Positions 53,459 through 62,186 of a DNA stretch of 64,000 nt are shown here, in pieces. The stretch's first letter is position 1. Each line of letters starts with the position of its first letter. Source of the stretch: Halobacillus hunanensis. GTDB lineage: Bacteria > Bacillota > Bacilli > Bacillales > Halobacillaceae. Under the pieces are notes generated by a model. That model saw only the letters and a list, made by a program, of their open reading frames with translations, ran no database searches and had not been told where the DNA came from. The DNA lies in assembly GCF_900166655.1 (NCBI RefSeq), contig NZ_FVZB01000006.1, positions 930,001-994,000 of the forward strand, read 5' to 3'. The translations under genes and the position numbers were made by a program.

Positions 53459-53538
53459 AGTGGAAATCAACCTTGCTGTGGTAACGAAGTTTTTACCAAA
53501 TAAGGATTAACGGAATTAACCTTTAGAAAATTTCCACT
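53459..53538. other. Inverted-repeat cluster resembling a multi-branched RNA
   Basis: A closing pair AGTGGAAAT (53459-53467) / ATTTCCACT (53530-53538) encloses two hairpins: TGGTAA/TTACCA (53479-53498) and AAGGaTTAA/TTAACCTT (53502-53523). It lies between repeat D and the SE1832 promoter. Whether it is transcribed is unknown. Confidence 0.4.
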
Positions 53539-53549
53539 ATTATACCCTC

Positions 53550-53570
53550 TTGACACAACATCTACAATAG
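53550..53570 (+). promoter_or_regulatory. Possible promoter of the SE1832 gene
   Basis: A perfect TTGACA at 53550-53555 lies 40 bases before the start. The -10 box is not clear (TAAATA at 15 bases), so this is tentative. Confidence 0.35.
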
Positions 53571-53589
53571 TAAATAAAGGGGTGATCGT

Positions 53590-53769
53590 ATGACGAGGAA
53601 AGAAATTGAGGATGAAATTGCTGCTCTAAAGTCTGATTATATACGGATACAAGGTGATCTGGATAAGCTTGAAGCAGCTGGAGCTAACGTGCAGAACGCT
53701 GAATTACAGCTGGCACGCATGGAGGATCAGTTAAAGGAACTGAAACAAAAATTAGCTGAAGTGAAATAA
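53590..53769 (+). CDS. SE1832 family small protein
   Basis: This 59-residue ORF is below the usual length cut-off but has a good ribosome site (AAAGGGGTGAT) and a terminator. The product is one charged coiled coil: MTRKEIEDEIAALKSDYIRI, then QGDLDKLEAAGANVQNAELQ, ending KELKQKLAEVK. It matches the Bacillales SE1832 family of unknown function. The heptad pattern suggests dimerisation. Confidence 0.85.
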   Translation: MTRKEIEDEIAALKSDYIRIQGDLDKLEAAGANVQNAELQLARMEDQLKELKQKLAEVK

Positions 53770-53773
53770 CATA

Positions 53774-53816
53774 CAGAAAAATCGGCGTGCGATCTGATCG
53801 CACGCCGATTTTTCTG
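53774..53816. terminator. Bidirectional terminator, 21-bp perfect stem
   Basis: Bases 53774-53794 pair perfectly with 53796-53816 around a single central base (arm ends CGGCGTGCGATC), with A-runs and T-runs at the outer ends. It sits between the convergent SE1832 and NhaP-type genes and fits termination of both. Confidence 0.9.
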
Positions 53817-53824
53817 CTTTTTAG

Positions 53825-55675
53825 TTACTTTTCCTTTTCTTTTCGCTGCTTTTCTAACTTCTCTTGAATCTTTTCGAATTCTTTTTTCGGCGGAGTCAAG
53901 GAAACTACGATATCTCCCTGTTCTACTCTCGTTTCAACTTCTTCACTAAAGAATTCCACTTTCTTACTCGGCTTTTTCACGAAGATTTGAATAGCTTGAT
54001 CATCAATGTTATTTAGGTAATCCCGATACGTATATTGCCCAGTAATATTTGTTCTTCTAAACACATATCCATGTTCAACCATTTGGTTCAGTTCTTCCCA
54101 CGAAGCTCCTTGATTTGATAATACTCGCCCTCCGATCGTATGAACGAGATCTTCAAGTTTGTCGCCTTCGCGCTTGCTTAAACTTAGCTGGAACAAATTG
54201 TTGCGTCCAAATTCAGGAACGAACGTCGTACACACTAATGCATTATAAGAATCAAATTCGGTAGCCGCCAGCATGTATTCATACGGAGTCATATCCAATT
54301 TATATTCCGTTTGCTCCGACAAAATCTCTCCGTGATAGGATTTAACACCTTCTGCGCGTGCTGAAGATAGTCTCTCCCACGAAGAATCACTTATGACGAC
54401 AGGAACTTTGACATCTTGTAATGCTTTAGCAAGCTTGGTAGTGAATTTACTGCCGCCAACAAGCAGAACACCAGGCGGGCCTTCCATGGAGAGGCCGAGT
54501 TTTTTCGATAACCATCCAATGGAAAAGCCATGGGCCATTACAGTCGTAAATACGAGTGCGAAGGTAAGGGATGTTAAGATTGAGGCATCCTCAAAACCTG
54601 CATCCAATAACACACTTGCAAAGTAACCAGATACGGTTAAAGCAACAATCCCGCGAGGGGCAATCCACCCAACCAATATCTTTTCAGACCTGGATAGATC
54701 TGTCCCCCACGTGGAAAGAAAGATCGATAACGGACGGACGATAAACAACATCAAGAGAACAAATCCAATGATCTCGATATTAAAAATCTGCATCAATGTT
54801 TCACGTGTTAGAGAAGCCGTTAAAAGTACAAAGATGGTGGAGGTAAGCACAAGTGAAATGCTTTCCTTAAAATGCCGCATGTCTGCAATGGATGATATAT
54901 GCATATTAGCAAGCGTCATTCCCATTGCTGTAACGGATAACAGTCCTGTTTCATGTGTCACTTCATCAGCTATCGTAAAACACGCTATTACCACCATGAG
55001 GACGACAGGAGACTTCAAATATTCTGGAACATAGCCGGTTTCAAACATCCAGCCTACTCCTTTACCGCAAGCATACCCGAGCATTACCGCAAAAATGGCG
55101 GCCAGGAAGAACGATAACAAAGCCGTCGGAGATTGATTCGCTCCTACAATGAACTCTGTTATTTCAAAGGCAAAAACAGCAAGCAGTGCCCCAATCGGAT
55201 CAACGATAATTCCTTCCCATTTTAAAATCTTTGCCGGCCTGGGCTTCAGTTTAGACTGTCTTAATAAAGGCAAGATAACCGTTGGCCCTGTCACAATAAA
55301 TAAAGCTGCAATCACGAAGGCAACAGCCCATGATAAACCAGCCATATAATGGGCGGCCAGTAATCCAAGTATCCAGCTAATAAAGGCACCGATGGTTACT
55401 ACACGAAATACTGGTCTGCCCAGTCCCTTTACCTCTTTAAAATCTAAGTTGAGACTGCCCTCAAATAAGATCACTGCAACTGCGAGTGAAATAATAGGGC
55501 TATATAATTCGCCAAAGTCCTGCTCAGGATTCATCAATCCTAAAACAGGCCCAGCGAGTAAACCAACAATTGACATCACAACAATGGCAGGCAACCGAAA
55601 GCGCCATGAGACCCATTGTGAGCCAATTCCCAGTGCGCCAACTAACATGACTTCAAATAACAGTGAATCGATCAT
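53825..55675 (-). CDS. NhaP-type Na+(K+)/H+ antiporter with nucleotide-binding domain
   Basis: The 616-residue protein has a CPA1 exchanger domain of about 12 helices (VTGPTVILPLLRQ, and the ion-site segment WEGIIVDPIGALLAVFAFE). A cytoplasmic Rossmann/RCK-like domain follows from residue 395 (GVLLVGGSKFTTKLAKALQ), with a further regulatory tail ending KLEKQRKEKEK. The start at 55675 follows AAGGAG; the longer reading to 55732 has no ribosome site. It probably exports Na+ or K+ for salt and pH control; ion specificity is not readable. Confidence 0.9.
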   Translation of the reverse strand: MIDSLLFEVMLVGALGIGSQWVSWRFRLPAIVVMSIVGLLAGPVLGLMNPEQDFGELYSPIISLAVAVILFEGSLNLDFKEVKGLGRPVFRVVTIGAFISWILGLLAAHYMAGLSWAVAFVIAALFIVTGPTVILPLLRQSKLKPRPAKILKWEGIIVDPIGALLAVFAFEITEFIVGANQSPTALLSFFLAAIFAVMLGYACGKGVGWMFETGYVPEYLKSPVVLMVVIACFTIADEVTHETGLLSVTAMGMTLANMHISSIADMRHFKESISLVLTSTIFVLLTASLTRETLMQIFNIEIIGFVLLMLFIVRPLSIFLSTWGTDLSRSEKILVGWIAPRGIVALTVSGYFASVLLDAGFEDASILTSLTFALVFTTVMAHGFSIGWLSKKLGLSMEGPPGVLLVGGSKFTTKLAKALQDVKVPVVISDSSWERLSSARAEGVKSYHGEILSEQTEYKLDMTPYEYMLAATEFDSYNALVCTTFVPEFGRNNLFQLSLSKREGDKLEDLVHTIGGRVLSNQGASWEELNQMVEHGYVFRRTNITGQYTYRDYLNNIDDQAIQIFVKKPSKKVEFFSEEVETRVEQGDIVVSLTPPKKEFEKIQEKLEKQRKEKEK

Positions 55676-55821
55676 ATATAATAACTCCTTATCTTCAAAA
55701 GGATATGTATCGAGACTTATTTTATATGGCAACCATACATCTGTAAACTATCTTGTACCAAAAAGAAATGAAGACAAATATGAAAACGCTGCCTTTACCG
55801 ATAAATTAACATAAAAAAACA

Positions 55822-55850
55822 TTGACATAATTTTTTGACATTGATAATAT
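55822..55850 (+). promoter_or_regulatory. Promoter of brnQ
   Basis: TTGACA (55822-55827) and TAATAT (55845-55850) are 17 bases apart. The transcript would begin near 55857, leaving a leader of about 93 bases. Confidence 0.75.
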
Positions 55851-55884
55851 TACTGCGGTGATAAATACTGAAAAAAGAAGATTG

Positions 55885-55935
55885 ATGCTTCTCCATGAGA
55901 AGCTCTTTTTTACGTTAGATAGGATAACATCGTAG
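55885..55935 (+). CDS. Candidate leucine-rich leader peptide of brnQ
   Basis: A 16-codon ORF reads MLLHEKLFFTLDRITS, with four leucines and an isoleucine. Leu codons 2 and 3 lie in the left arm of the hairpin, and the stop overlaps the brnQ ribosome site (TAGAGGAGG). Its own ribosome site is weak (AAGAAG). Translation is not demonstrated. Confidence 0.4.
   Translation: MLLHEKLFFTLDRITS
55887..55911 (+). terminator. Leader terminator (candidate attenuator) of brnQ
   Basis: GCTTCTC (55887-55893) pairs with GAGAAGC (55897-55903) and is followed by TCTTTTTT. It lies between the brnQ promoter and its start, so it cannot end another gene. AGAAG at 55876-55880 could pair with CTTCT in the left arm as a weak antiterminator. 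Confidence 0.6.
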
Positions 55936-55949
55936 AGGAGGAAAACGTC

Positions 55950-57269
55950 ATGAAACAAAAAGATATCCTGTTTATCGGCTTTACACTTTTTGCATTATTT
56001 TTTGGAGCCGGAAACTTAATTTACCCCGTTTCACTTGGTATAGAATCTGGTACCTCTTACTTCCCAGCTATCATTGGCTTTATATTAACTGGAGTAGGAA
56101 TACCTATCATAACCGTTGTTGCTATTTCACTTGTAAGAGGAGGGGCTATACAACTTGCAGGCCGAGTCCACCCTCTATTTGGAATCATATTCATCTCGGT
56201 TGTTTATTTAACGATCGGACCGCTTTTCGCAATTCCAAGAGCAACGAGTGTAGCATTTGAATCTGGACTAGCTCCATGGCTTGGTGAGTCCTCTTCATTG
56301 GGACTGTTTTTATTTACCACTATTTTTCTCGGACTAGTCTTTTTCGTAAGTTTAAATCCGTCCAAACTTGTGGATCGAATTGGCCAAATGTTAACACCTG
56401 CTTTATTTATATCTATTATTGGATTAGTCGTCGGTGCCTTCTTTTTGCTAGATGGTGAGATTCAGCCGCCTGGCGAAAAATATAGTTCACAGCCGTTTTT
56501 TACTGGTTTCGTCGAAGGCTACCTCACCATGGACGCCATAGCTGCCCTGGCTTTTGGAATCATAACCGTGACCACTTTTCGTGAACGAGGAATATCTGAC
56601 AGCAAGACGCTCACACTTCGCACCTTCCAGGCTGGAAGCGTTGCAGCCATCGGCTTAACAAGTGTGTATGTATCCATAGGCTGGATCGGTGCTAAAATGG
56701 CTACAGAAGGGACATACGAGAACGGTAGTGCGATTCTCGCGGGGGCTGCTAACATCATGTACGGTAATATAGGCACCCTACTTTTCGGAATCATTGTAGC
56801 GCTGGCATGTTTTACAACTTGTGTTGGACTAGTCGTTGCCTGTGGGCAGTTTTTCAGCAGCCGATTCAAAGGTCTAACTTACAAAGGTGTCGCCTTAGCG
56901 GTAACCATTATCAGTCTGGCTATTGCAAACATGGGATTGAATCAAATCGTTGCCTATTCTGTTCCTGTGCTGGTTTTTGTTTATCCGATTACGATCGTTT
57001 TGATTATACTTACCTTTACAGGAGGAATCATTCACCATTCGCCCTATGTTTACAGAGGAGCCATTCTGTTTACAAGTGTCATAAGTTTATACGACGGGCT
57101 CGTGGCTGCCGGATTTCCACTTAAGTCTGTAACCCCTTATATTCAGGCCTTGCCGTTTTCAGAAATAAATCTGAGCTGGATTCTGCCAGCGTTTGTCGGG
57201 GCTATTATTGGGGCTATTATTCACTGGACTGTCACTACGAAAACATCCAGGGTCGTCACAAACAAATAA
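55950..57269 (+). CDS. brnQ: Branched-chain amino acid:cation symporter BrnQ
   Basis: BrnQ imports leucine, isoleucine and valine with Na+ or H+. The 439-residue protein has about twelve helices and the family start LFALFFGAGNLIYPVSLG, then TIGPLFAIPRATSVAFE, GYLTMDAIAALAFG and ACFTTCVGLVVACGQFF. AGAGGAGG precedes the ATG at spacing eight. It has a strong promoter, a leader terminator with a possible leucine-rich leader ORF, and a strong downstream terminator. Confidence 0.95.
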   Translation: MKQKDILFIGFTLFALFFGAGNLIYPVSLGIESGTSYFPAIIGFILTGVGIPIITVVAISLVRGGAIQLAGRVHPLFGIIFISVVYLTIGPLFAIPRATSVAFESGLAPWLGESSSLGLFLFTTIFLGLVFFVSLNPSKLVDRIGQMLTPALFISIIGLVVGAFFLLDGEIQPPGEKYSSQPFFTGFVEGYLTMDAIAALAFGIITVTTFRERGISDSKTLTLRTFQAGSVAAIGLTSVYVSIGWIGAKMATEGTYENGSAILAGAANIMYGNIGTLLFGIIVALACFTTCVGLVVACGQFFSSRFKGLTYKGVALAVTIISLAIANMGLNQIVAYSVPVLVFVYPITIVLIILTFTGGIIHHSPYVYRGAILFTSVISLYDGLVAAGFPLKSVTPYIQALPFSEINLSWILPAFVGAIIGAIIHWTVTTKTSRVVTNK

Positions 57270-57274
57270 TAAGT

Positions 57275-57317
57275 CAGGGCAGTTCTCAACAGTATTATGA
57301 GAGAACTGCCCTGTTTA
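57275..57317 (+). terminator. Terminator after brnQ
   Basis: CAGGGCAGTTCTC (57275-57287) pairs perfectly with GAGAACTGCCCTG (57301-57313), then TTTAT. The 150 bases from here to repeat E hold nothing I recognise. Confidence 0.88.
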
Positions 57318-57466
57318 TCTTACCGATCCATCACCATCACACTGACTTTTACATCAAGACTTTGACCTCTAATAACGAATATGCCCGTCCAAAGCTTCTA
57401 TATGCCAGTACCTGGTATCGGAGCTGTTTGGATTTCAATTAATTGATGTCATACGGCTACAAAAAA

Positions 57467-57615
57467 GAGGTTGGGACAAAAGTATTTTTATCAATTGAAA
57501 ATCCGAACGTAAGTAAAACTGTAATTGGTGCATATAACCGCTGCGAAAATATACTTCGCTTAAACAGCACTTCGTTCGTCTTTTTACTTTAGATATTCAA
57601 TTATGTCCCAGCCTC
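57467..57615 (+). repeat. Dispersed repeat, copy E with terminal inverted repeats
   Basis: The element is bounded by GAGGTTGGGACA (57467-57478) and TGTCCCAGCCTC (57604-57615), an imperfect terminal inverted repeat. Its first 100 bases match the AT-rich part of copy D (CAAAAGT, TGAAAATC, GGTGCATATAA, ATATACTTCGCTT), but the GC-rich part is missing. It looks like a deleted MITE-like unit and may also terminate the minus-strand gene next to it. Confidence 0.65.
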
Positions 57616-57621
57616 CGATTT

Positions 57622-58560
57622 TTATGATGTAATAGGAATAACAATTTTACCTTTAGCGTGATGCGTTTCACTCAGCTCGTGGGCTTCCTGCAACCCAACT
57701 TCATTAAAGTCAAATTGATGTCCAATGACGGGTTTTATTTTTTCTTCTACCATAAGGTCTGCTAGCTTGCTCAGTTTGTCTCCATCTGGCTCAAGCCATA
57801 CGAACCCGGCTTTTACTCCATGTTTACTGGCCGTGTCCTCATTTGGTGGTTGTACAATGGAAGGCATGCGGCCGCCTTCTTTCAACACTTCGTAGCTCTT
57901 CTCTTGGATTTGCCCGCCCATTGTATCAAGGACAATGTCAACATCACTTAGGACTTCAGAAAAATCCTCATCCTTATAATTTATAAATCGATCTACACCA
58001 AGTTTCTCTACCCACTCCTTGTTCTTCCCACTAGCCGTAGCCGAAACAGTGGCTCCAAATGCTTTCGCAATTTGAATTGCAAAATGTCCTACCCCGCCGG
58101 ACCCAGCATGAATGAGAACATGATCACCTTTCGAGACGTCGGAAAAGTCAACCAGACATTGCCAAGCCGTTAAACCTGCAAGCGGAACGGCTGCTGCTTC
58201 TTCAAAAGAAATCGACTCTGGAAGACGGGAAAGTAAATATTCATCAACTGCGACATACTCGGCATACGTACCGTTTCTCGTTGTTTCAGGACGTGCAAAC
58301 ACACGGTCGCCGACGTTAAAGTTCTGCACAGCACTTCCTGTTTTTTTAATAACTCCAGCTGCATCCCACCCTAATATAATAGGAAAGTCAAAATCTAATT
58401 TTTCCTTTAAGTATCCTTCCCTTAACTTCCAATCGATCGGATTGATTGATGTGGCATGAAGTTCGACCAAAACTTGATCCTGCTTAATTTCTGGTTCAGG
58501 CACATCTTTTTCTATCAGTTGATCCTTCCCGCCATACTGCTCTATTACAATTGCCTTCAT
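57622..58560 (-). CDS. NADP-dependent oxidoreductase, MDR/quinone oxidoreductase family
   Basis: The 312-residue protein has the GroES-like N-terminal domain (SINPIDWKLREGYLKEKL, ILGWDAAGVIKKTG) and a Rossmann cofactor site HAGSGGVGHFAIQIAKAFGA (about residues 150-169). It lacks the cysteine-rich structural zinc loop of true alcohol dehydrogenases, as expected for quinone oxidoreductase-type members. GGAGG precedes the ATG. Substrate unknown; detoxification of quinones or enones is typical. Confidence 0.9.
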   Translation of the reverse strand: MKAIVIEQYGGKDQLIEKDVPEPEIKQDQVLVELHATSINPIDWKLREGYLKEKLDFDFPIILGWDAAGVIKKTGSAVQNFNVGDRVFARPETTRNGTYAEYVAVDEYLLSRLPESISFEEAAAVPLAGLTAWQCLVDFSDVSKGDHVLIHAGSGGVGHFAIQIAKAFGATVSATASGKNKEWVEKLGVDRFINYKDEDFSEVLSDVDIVLDTMGGQIQEKSYEVLKEGGRMPSIVQPPNEDTASKHGVKAGFVWLEPDGDKLSKLADLMVEEKIKPVIGHQFDFNEVGLQEAHELSETHHAKGKIVIPITS

Positions 58561-58666
58561 TCCTTTATCCTCCGTTCATAATTTATTTTGTATCTGAATT
58601 TTTCCCGTTTCAACTAAATCAAAACATGATACGATAGACAAAGAATTTGCAAAGGATGATCTTAAT

Positions 58667-60817
58667 ATGATCGAACAGGCTAGAAAATATTTACAAGAAT
58701 ATTATGGATTCACCTCGTTTCGCCCCGGCCAGGAAGAAGCCATCCAGCGTGTATTGACTCATCAAAACACACTGGCTGTCATGCCGACTGGCGGAGGGAA
58801 ATCGCTGTGTTATCAAATACCCGGTCTTACATTAGAGGGAACGGCTATCATTATTTCACCACTCATATCGCTGATGAAAGACCAAGTTGACGCCCTAACC
58901 TCTTATGGAATTGCAGCTACTTATATAAACAGTTCGCTGTCCTTCGAAGAACAGCGAAGCCGTATCTCTGATATGGAGCAGGGGCGCTATCAGTTTGTCT
59001 ATGTTGCTCCGGAGCGATTTGATTCTCAATCATTTTTTTCAACGATTAAAAGGATTAAATTATCTCTAATCGCTTTTGATGAGGCACATTGTATCTCACA
59101 ATGGGGCCATGACTTCAGACCAAGCTATCGTTCAATTGTACAAACTCTTTACCAAATTCCTAACCTTCCCGTTATTATGGGGTTAACAGCAACAGCTACA
59201 CAAGAAGTAATACAGGATATAGTGCAGCTTATCGACGTCACAGATGACTCAGTCGTTAACACCGGGTTTGCACGAAGCAATTTGTCTTTTCGACTCGTTA
59301 AAGGACGCGACAAGCGTGACTTTATTCTTGAGTACCTGGAACAACGGCCACATGATTCAGGAATCATCTATACCGCCACTAGAAAAGATGCCGATCACCT
59401 GCAAAATTTCCTGGCTAAGAAAGGTTTTTCTATTGGAAAATATCATGCAGGGATGACTGAGAACCAACGTAAGCAAGTACAAGGTGACTTTGTTCAAGAT
59501 GAAACAACTACGATCGTAGCCACCAACGCCTTTGGTATGGGGATCGATAAATCAAACGTTCGATACGTGATTCATTACTCGATGCCTATGAATATCGAAT
59601 CCTATTACCAGGAAGCTGGACGAGCTGGACGTGACGGGGAGCCTGGTGATTGTGTGCTGCTTTTTTCCGGCCAGGATATCCACTTACAGCGCTTTCTTAT
59701 TGACCAGTCTATGATGGGTGAGGACAAGAAAAAAGATGAATACCAGAAGCTGCAGTCTATGGTCAACTACTGCCATACCCATGTATGTCTTCAACAGTAT
59801 ATATTAGACTACTTTGCTGACCCTCACCCACACGAACCTTGTGAAAAGTGTTCCAACTGTTTATACGAAGGCGAAGAACAGGACATGACTCGAGAAGCTC
59901 AAATGGTGCTCTCATGTGTGAAAAGGATGGGAGAACGGTTCGGAGCAGGATTAACAGCCAAGGTCCTGCGTGGGTCCTCTGATCAAAAAGTGTTACAATT
60001 TAAGTTTCATAAGCTGTCCACGTACGGAATTTTATCCCGGTATACGGAGAGAGGACTTACTCAATTTATTAACTTTTTAACGGCTGAAGGTTTGTTAAGT
60101 CCAGGAGAAGGAAGATATCCGACCTTACAACTCACCCCAGAGTCCGTTTCTGTCCTTAAAGGTGAAAGACCCGTAAAAATGTTAGTCGAAACCACTACTT
60201 CTGATCAGGAAATTAACTATGATGTAGAAAAATTTGAAGCCCTGCGTACGCTGCGAAAGGAACTGGCAGATGAAGCTAACCTGCCCCCATATGTAATCTT
60301 TTCAGATGCTACGATTAAAGAATTAACCATTTACCTTCCTCAAAACAAAAGGGAAATGCTGAAAATTAAAGGAATCGGGGAGCAGAAGTTCGAACAATAC
60401 GGGGAACTATTTTTAGAAAAAATTCATCCTTGGGCTGAAGAAACAGAATCACGCCCTAAGCATCGGCCTAGCGAATCTCTAAAGCCCTCCATGCATAAAA
60501 AGGATCCGACTGACCCGAGACCTAGCCATGAAATTACGTATGACATGTGGGTAGATGCAGAGAAGACCATCGATGACATTGCCGAAGAACGGGGAATGAG
60601 TGCGCAGACCGTAGAAAACCATCTTTTCCGTTCGGCTGGCGAAGGCAAAACGATCAATTGGGAGCTCTGGTTCAATGATGAACAAGAAGAAAATGTCCTC
60701 ATGGCTTACAGCAAATTGAATGAGAAAAAGCTAAAACCCTTAAAAGATGCCCTGCCTGAAGAATACACATACCGATTAATAAAGGCAGTCCTCGTTAAAC
60801 ACGGTTATATGAAATAA
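58667..60817 (+). CDS. recQ: ATP-dependent DNA helicase RecQ
   Basis: RecQ unwinds DNA 3' to 5' in recombination and fork repair. The 716-residue protein has helicase motif I PTGGGKSLCYQ (K45), DEAH at 138-141, motif VI YYQEAGRAGRDG, a zinc-binding region with CEKCSNC near residue 380, a winged-helix RQC domain and an HRDC domain (about 520-595). A C-terminal extension to residue 716 carries a helix-turn-helix-like segment (KTIDDIAEERGMSAQTVENH). AAAGGATGAT precedes the ATG. Confidence 0.96.
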   Translation: MIEQARKYLQEYYGFTSFRPGQEEAIQRVLTHQNTLAVMPTGGGKSLCYQIPGLTLEGTAIIISPLISLMKDQVDALTSYGIAATYINSSLSFEEQRSRISDMEQGRYQFVYVAPERFDSQSFFSTIKRIKLSLIAFDEAHCISQWGHDFRPSYRSIVQTLYQIPNLPVIMGLTATATQEVIQDIVQLIDVTDDSVVNTGFARSNLSFRLVKGRDKRDFILEYLEQRPHDSGIIYTATRKDADHLQNFLAKKGFSIGKYHAGMTENQRKQVQGDFVQDETTTIVATNAFGMGIDKSNVRYVIHYSMPMNIESYYQEAGRAGRDGEPGDCVLLFSGQDIHLQRFLIDQSMMGEDKKKDEYQKLQSMVNYCHTHVCLQQYILDYFADPHPHEPCEKCSNCLYEGEEQDMTREAQMVLSCVKRMGERFGAGLTAKVLRGSSDQKVLQFKFHKLSTYGILSRYTERGLTQFINFLTAEGLLSPGEGRYPTLQLTPESVSVLKGERPVKMLVETTTSDQEINYDVEKFEALRTLRKELADEANLPPYVIFSDATIKELTIYLPQNKREMLKIKGIGEQKFEQYGELFLEKIHPWAEETESRPKHRPSESLKPSMHKKDPTDPRPSHEITYDMWVDAEKTIDDIAEERGMSAQTVENHLFRSAGEGKTINWELWFNDEQEENVLMAYSKLNEKKLKPLKDALPEEYTYRLIKAVLVKHGYMK

Positions 60818-60824
60818 TCAAAAT

Positions 60825-60850
60825 GAACTGTCTATCATGGCAGTTCTTTT
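60825..60850 (+). terminator. Terminator after recQ
   Basis: GAACTG (60825-60830) pairs with CAGTTC (60841-60846), followed by TTTTGTT. Confidence 0.65.
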
Positions 60851-60899
60851 GTTATGGTAGTAGAAAGAGTTTTTTAAAAAAAGAAGGGTGGAATTGTTT

Positions 60900-62174
60900 A
60901 TGGAAAGGCTTACAAACGATCTGGCTGCTAATCTAGACCATCACGATCCGTTACAATCATTCAAGACTGAATTTTATTTACCTGAGAATATACTTTACAT
61001 GGATGGAAATTCTCTCGGCCTTCTTTCCAAGAGGGCTGAACAGGCTTTACTAACTTCTCTTCAGGATTGGAAGCAGTTTGGCATCAATGGATGGACAGAG
61101 GGGAAACAGCCCTGGTTTTACCTGTCCGAAAAACTCGGAGCGATGACAGCTCCATTGCTTGGGGCTAAACCTGAGGAAGTCATTAATACAGGTTCTATCA
61201 CGACTAACATTCATCAACTATTGGCAACGTTTTATAAGCCATCAGGGAAAAAGACAAAAATTTTGGCGGATACGCTGAACTTTCCTTCTGACATTTATGC
61301 TTTAAAAAGTCAGCTTGAGCTGCATGGATATGATCCAGAGGAACATTTGGTACAGGTAGAGAGTGCGGATGGACGGACATTATCTGAAGATAGGATCATC
61401 AATGCTATGACAGAGGATGTGGCTCTAATTCTTCTGCCATCGGTTCTTTATCGAAGCGGCCAGCTGCTCGATATCCCTACAATCACGAAAGCTGCTCATG
61501 AGCGTGGCATCATCATTGGGTTCGACTTAGCCCACTCCATTGGTGCCCTTCCCCATCAACTCCATGACTGGGGAATCGATTTCGCTGTCTGGTGTACATA
61601 TAAATATTTGAATAGCGGACCTGGAGGAGTTGGCGGCCTGTTTGTACATGAAAAACACCTTGGAAAGAAACCAGGGCTGGCCGGCTGGTTTAGTTCCAAT
61701 AAAGATAAACAATTTGATATGGATCATAACCTTGCACAGGCTGAGAGTGCGGGGGCTTTTCAAATCGGAACACCACATATTTTAAGCTCTGCACCTCTCA
61801 TAGGTTCACTGGAAATTTTCCAAGAAGCGGGAATAGAACGAATTCGTGAGAAATCCTTACAACAAACTCGTTTTTTAATAAATTTTGTTAATGAAGAGTT
61901 GAGCGAATTCGGGTTTACGATTGCTAACCCAGAGGAAGATGAACGAAGAGGCGGACATGTCAGCATAATTCATGAAGAAGCAGCAAGCATTTGTAAAGCC
62001 TTAAAGGCCAAGCAAATCATTCCTGATTTCCGTGCGCCGAATGTGATCCGTCTGGCCCCCATCGCCCTTTATACTTCCTATTCCGACCTTTATCAAGTTA
62101 TGATGACACTCAAGGAACTTGTACAAAGTGGAGAATATAAACAATTCAAAAATGAGCGCGACACTATTGCTTAG
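60900..62174 (+). CDS. kynU: Kynureninase
   Basis: KynU cleaves kynurenine to anthranilate and alanine with pyridoxal phosphate. The 424-residue enzyme has the cofactor lysine K235 in [13 protein letters not shown], the aspartate of [22 protein letters not shown] near the N terminus and RGGHVSI near the C terminus. I start it at the ATG at 60900, with GGGTGG eight bases before; a GTG at 60888 lies inside the ribosome site. It forms an operon with kynB 12 bases downstream. Anthranilate could feed tryptophan or quinolone-type synthesis, or be degraded. Confidence 0.95.
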   Translation: MERLTNDLAANLDHHDPLQSFKTEFYLPENILYMDGNSLGLLSKRAEQALLTSLQDWKQFGINGWTEGKQPWFYLSEKLGAMTAPLLGAKPEEVINTGSITTNIHQLLATFYKPSGKKTKILADTLNFPSDIYALKSQLELHGYDPEEHLVQVESADGRTLSEDRIINAMTEDVALILLPSVLYRSGQLLDIPTITKAAHERGIIIGFDLAHSIGALPHQLHDWGIDFAVWCTYKYLNSGPGGVGGLFVHEKHLGKKPGLAGWFSSNKDKQFDMDHNLAQAESAGAFQIGTPHILSSAPLIGSLEIFQEAGIERIREKSLQQTRFLINFVNEELSEFGFTIANPEEDERRGGHVSIIHEEAASICKALKAKQIIPDFRAPNVIRLAPIALYTSYSDLYQVMMTLKELVQSGEYKQFKNERDTIA

Positions 62175-62186
62175 GGAGGAAATCTA

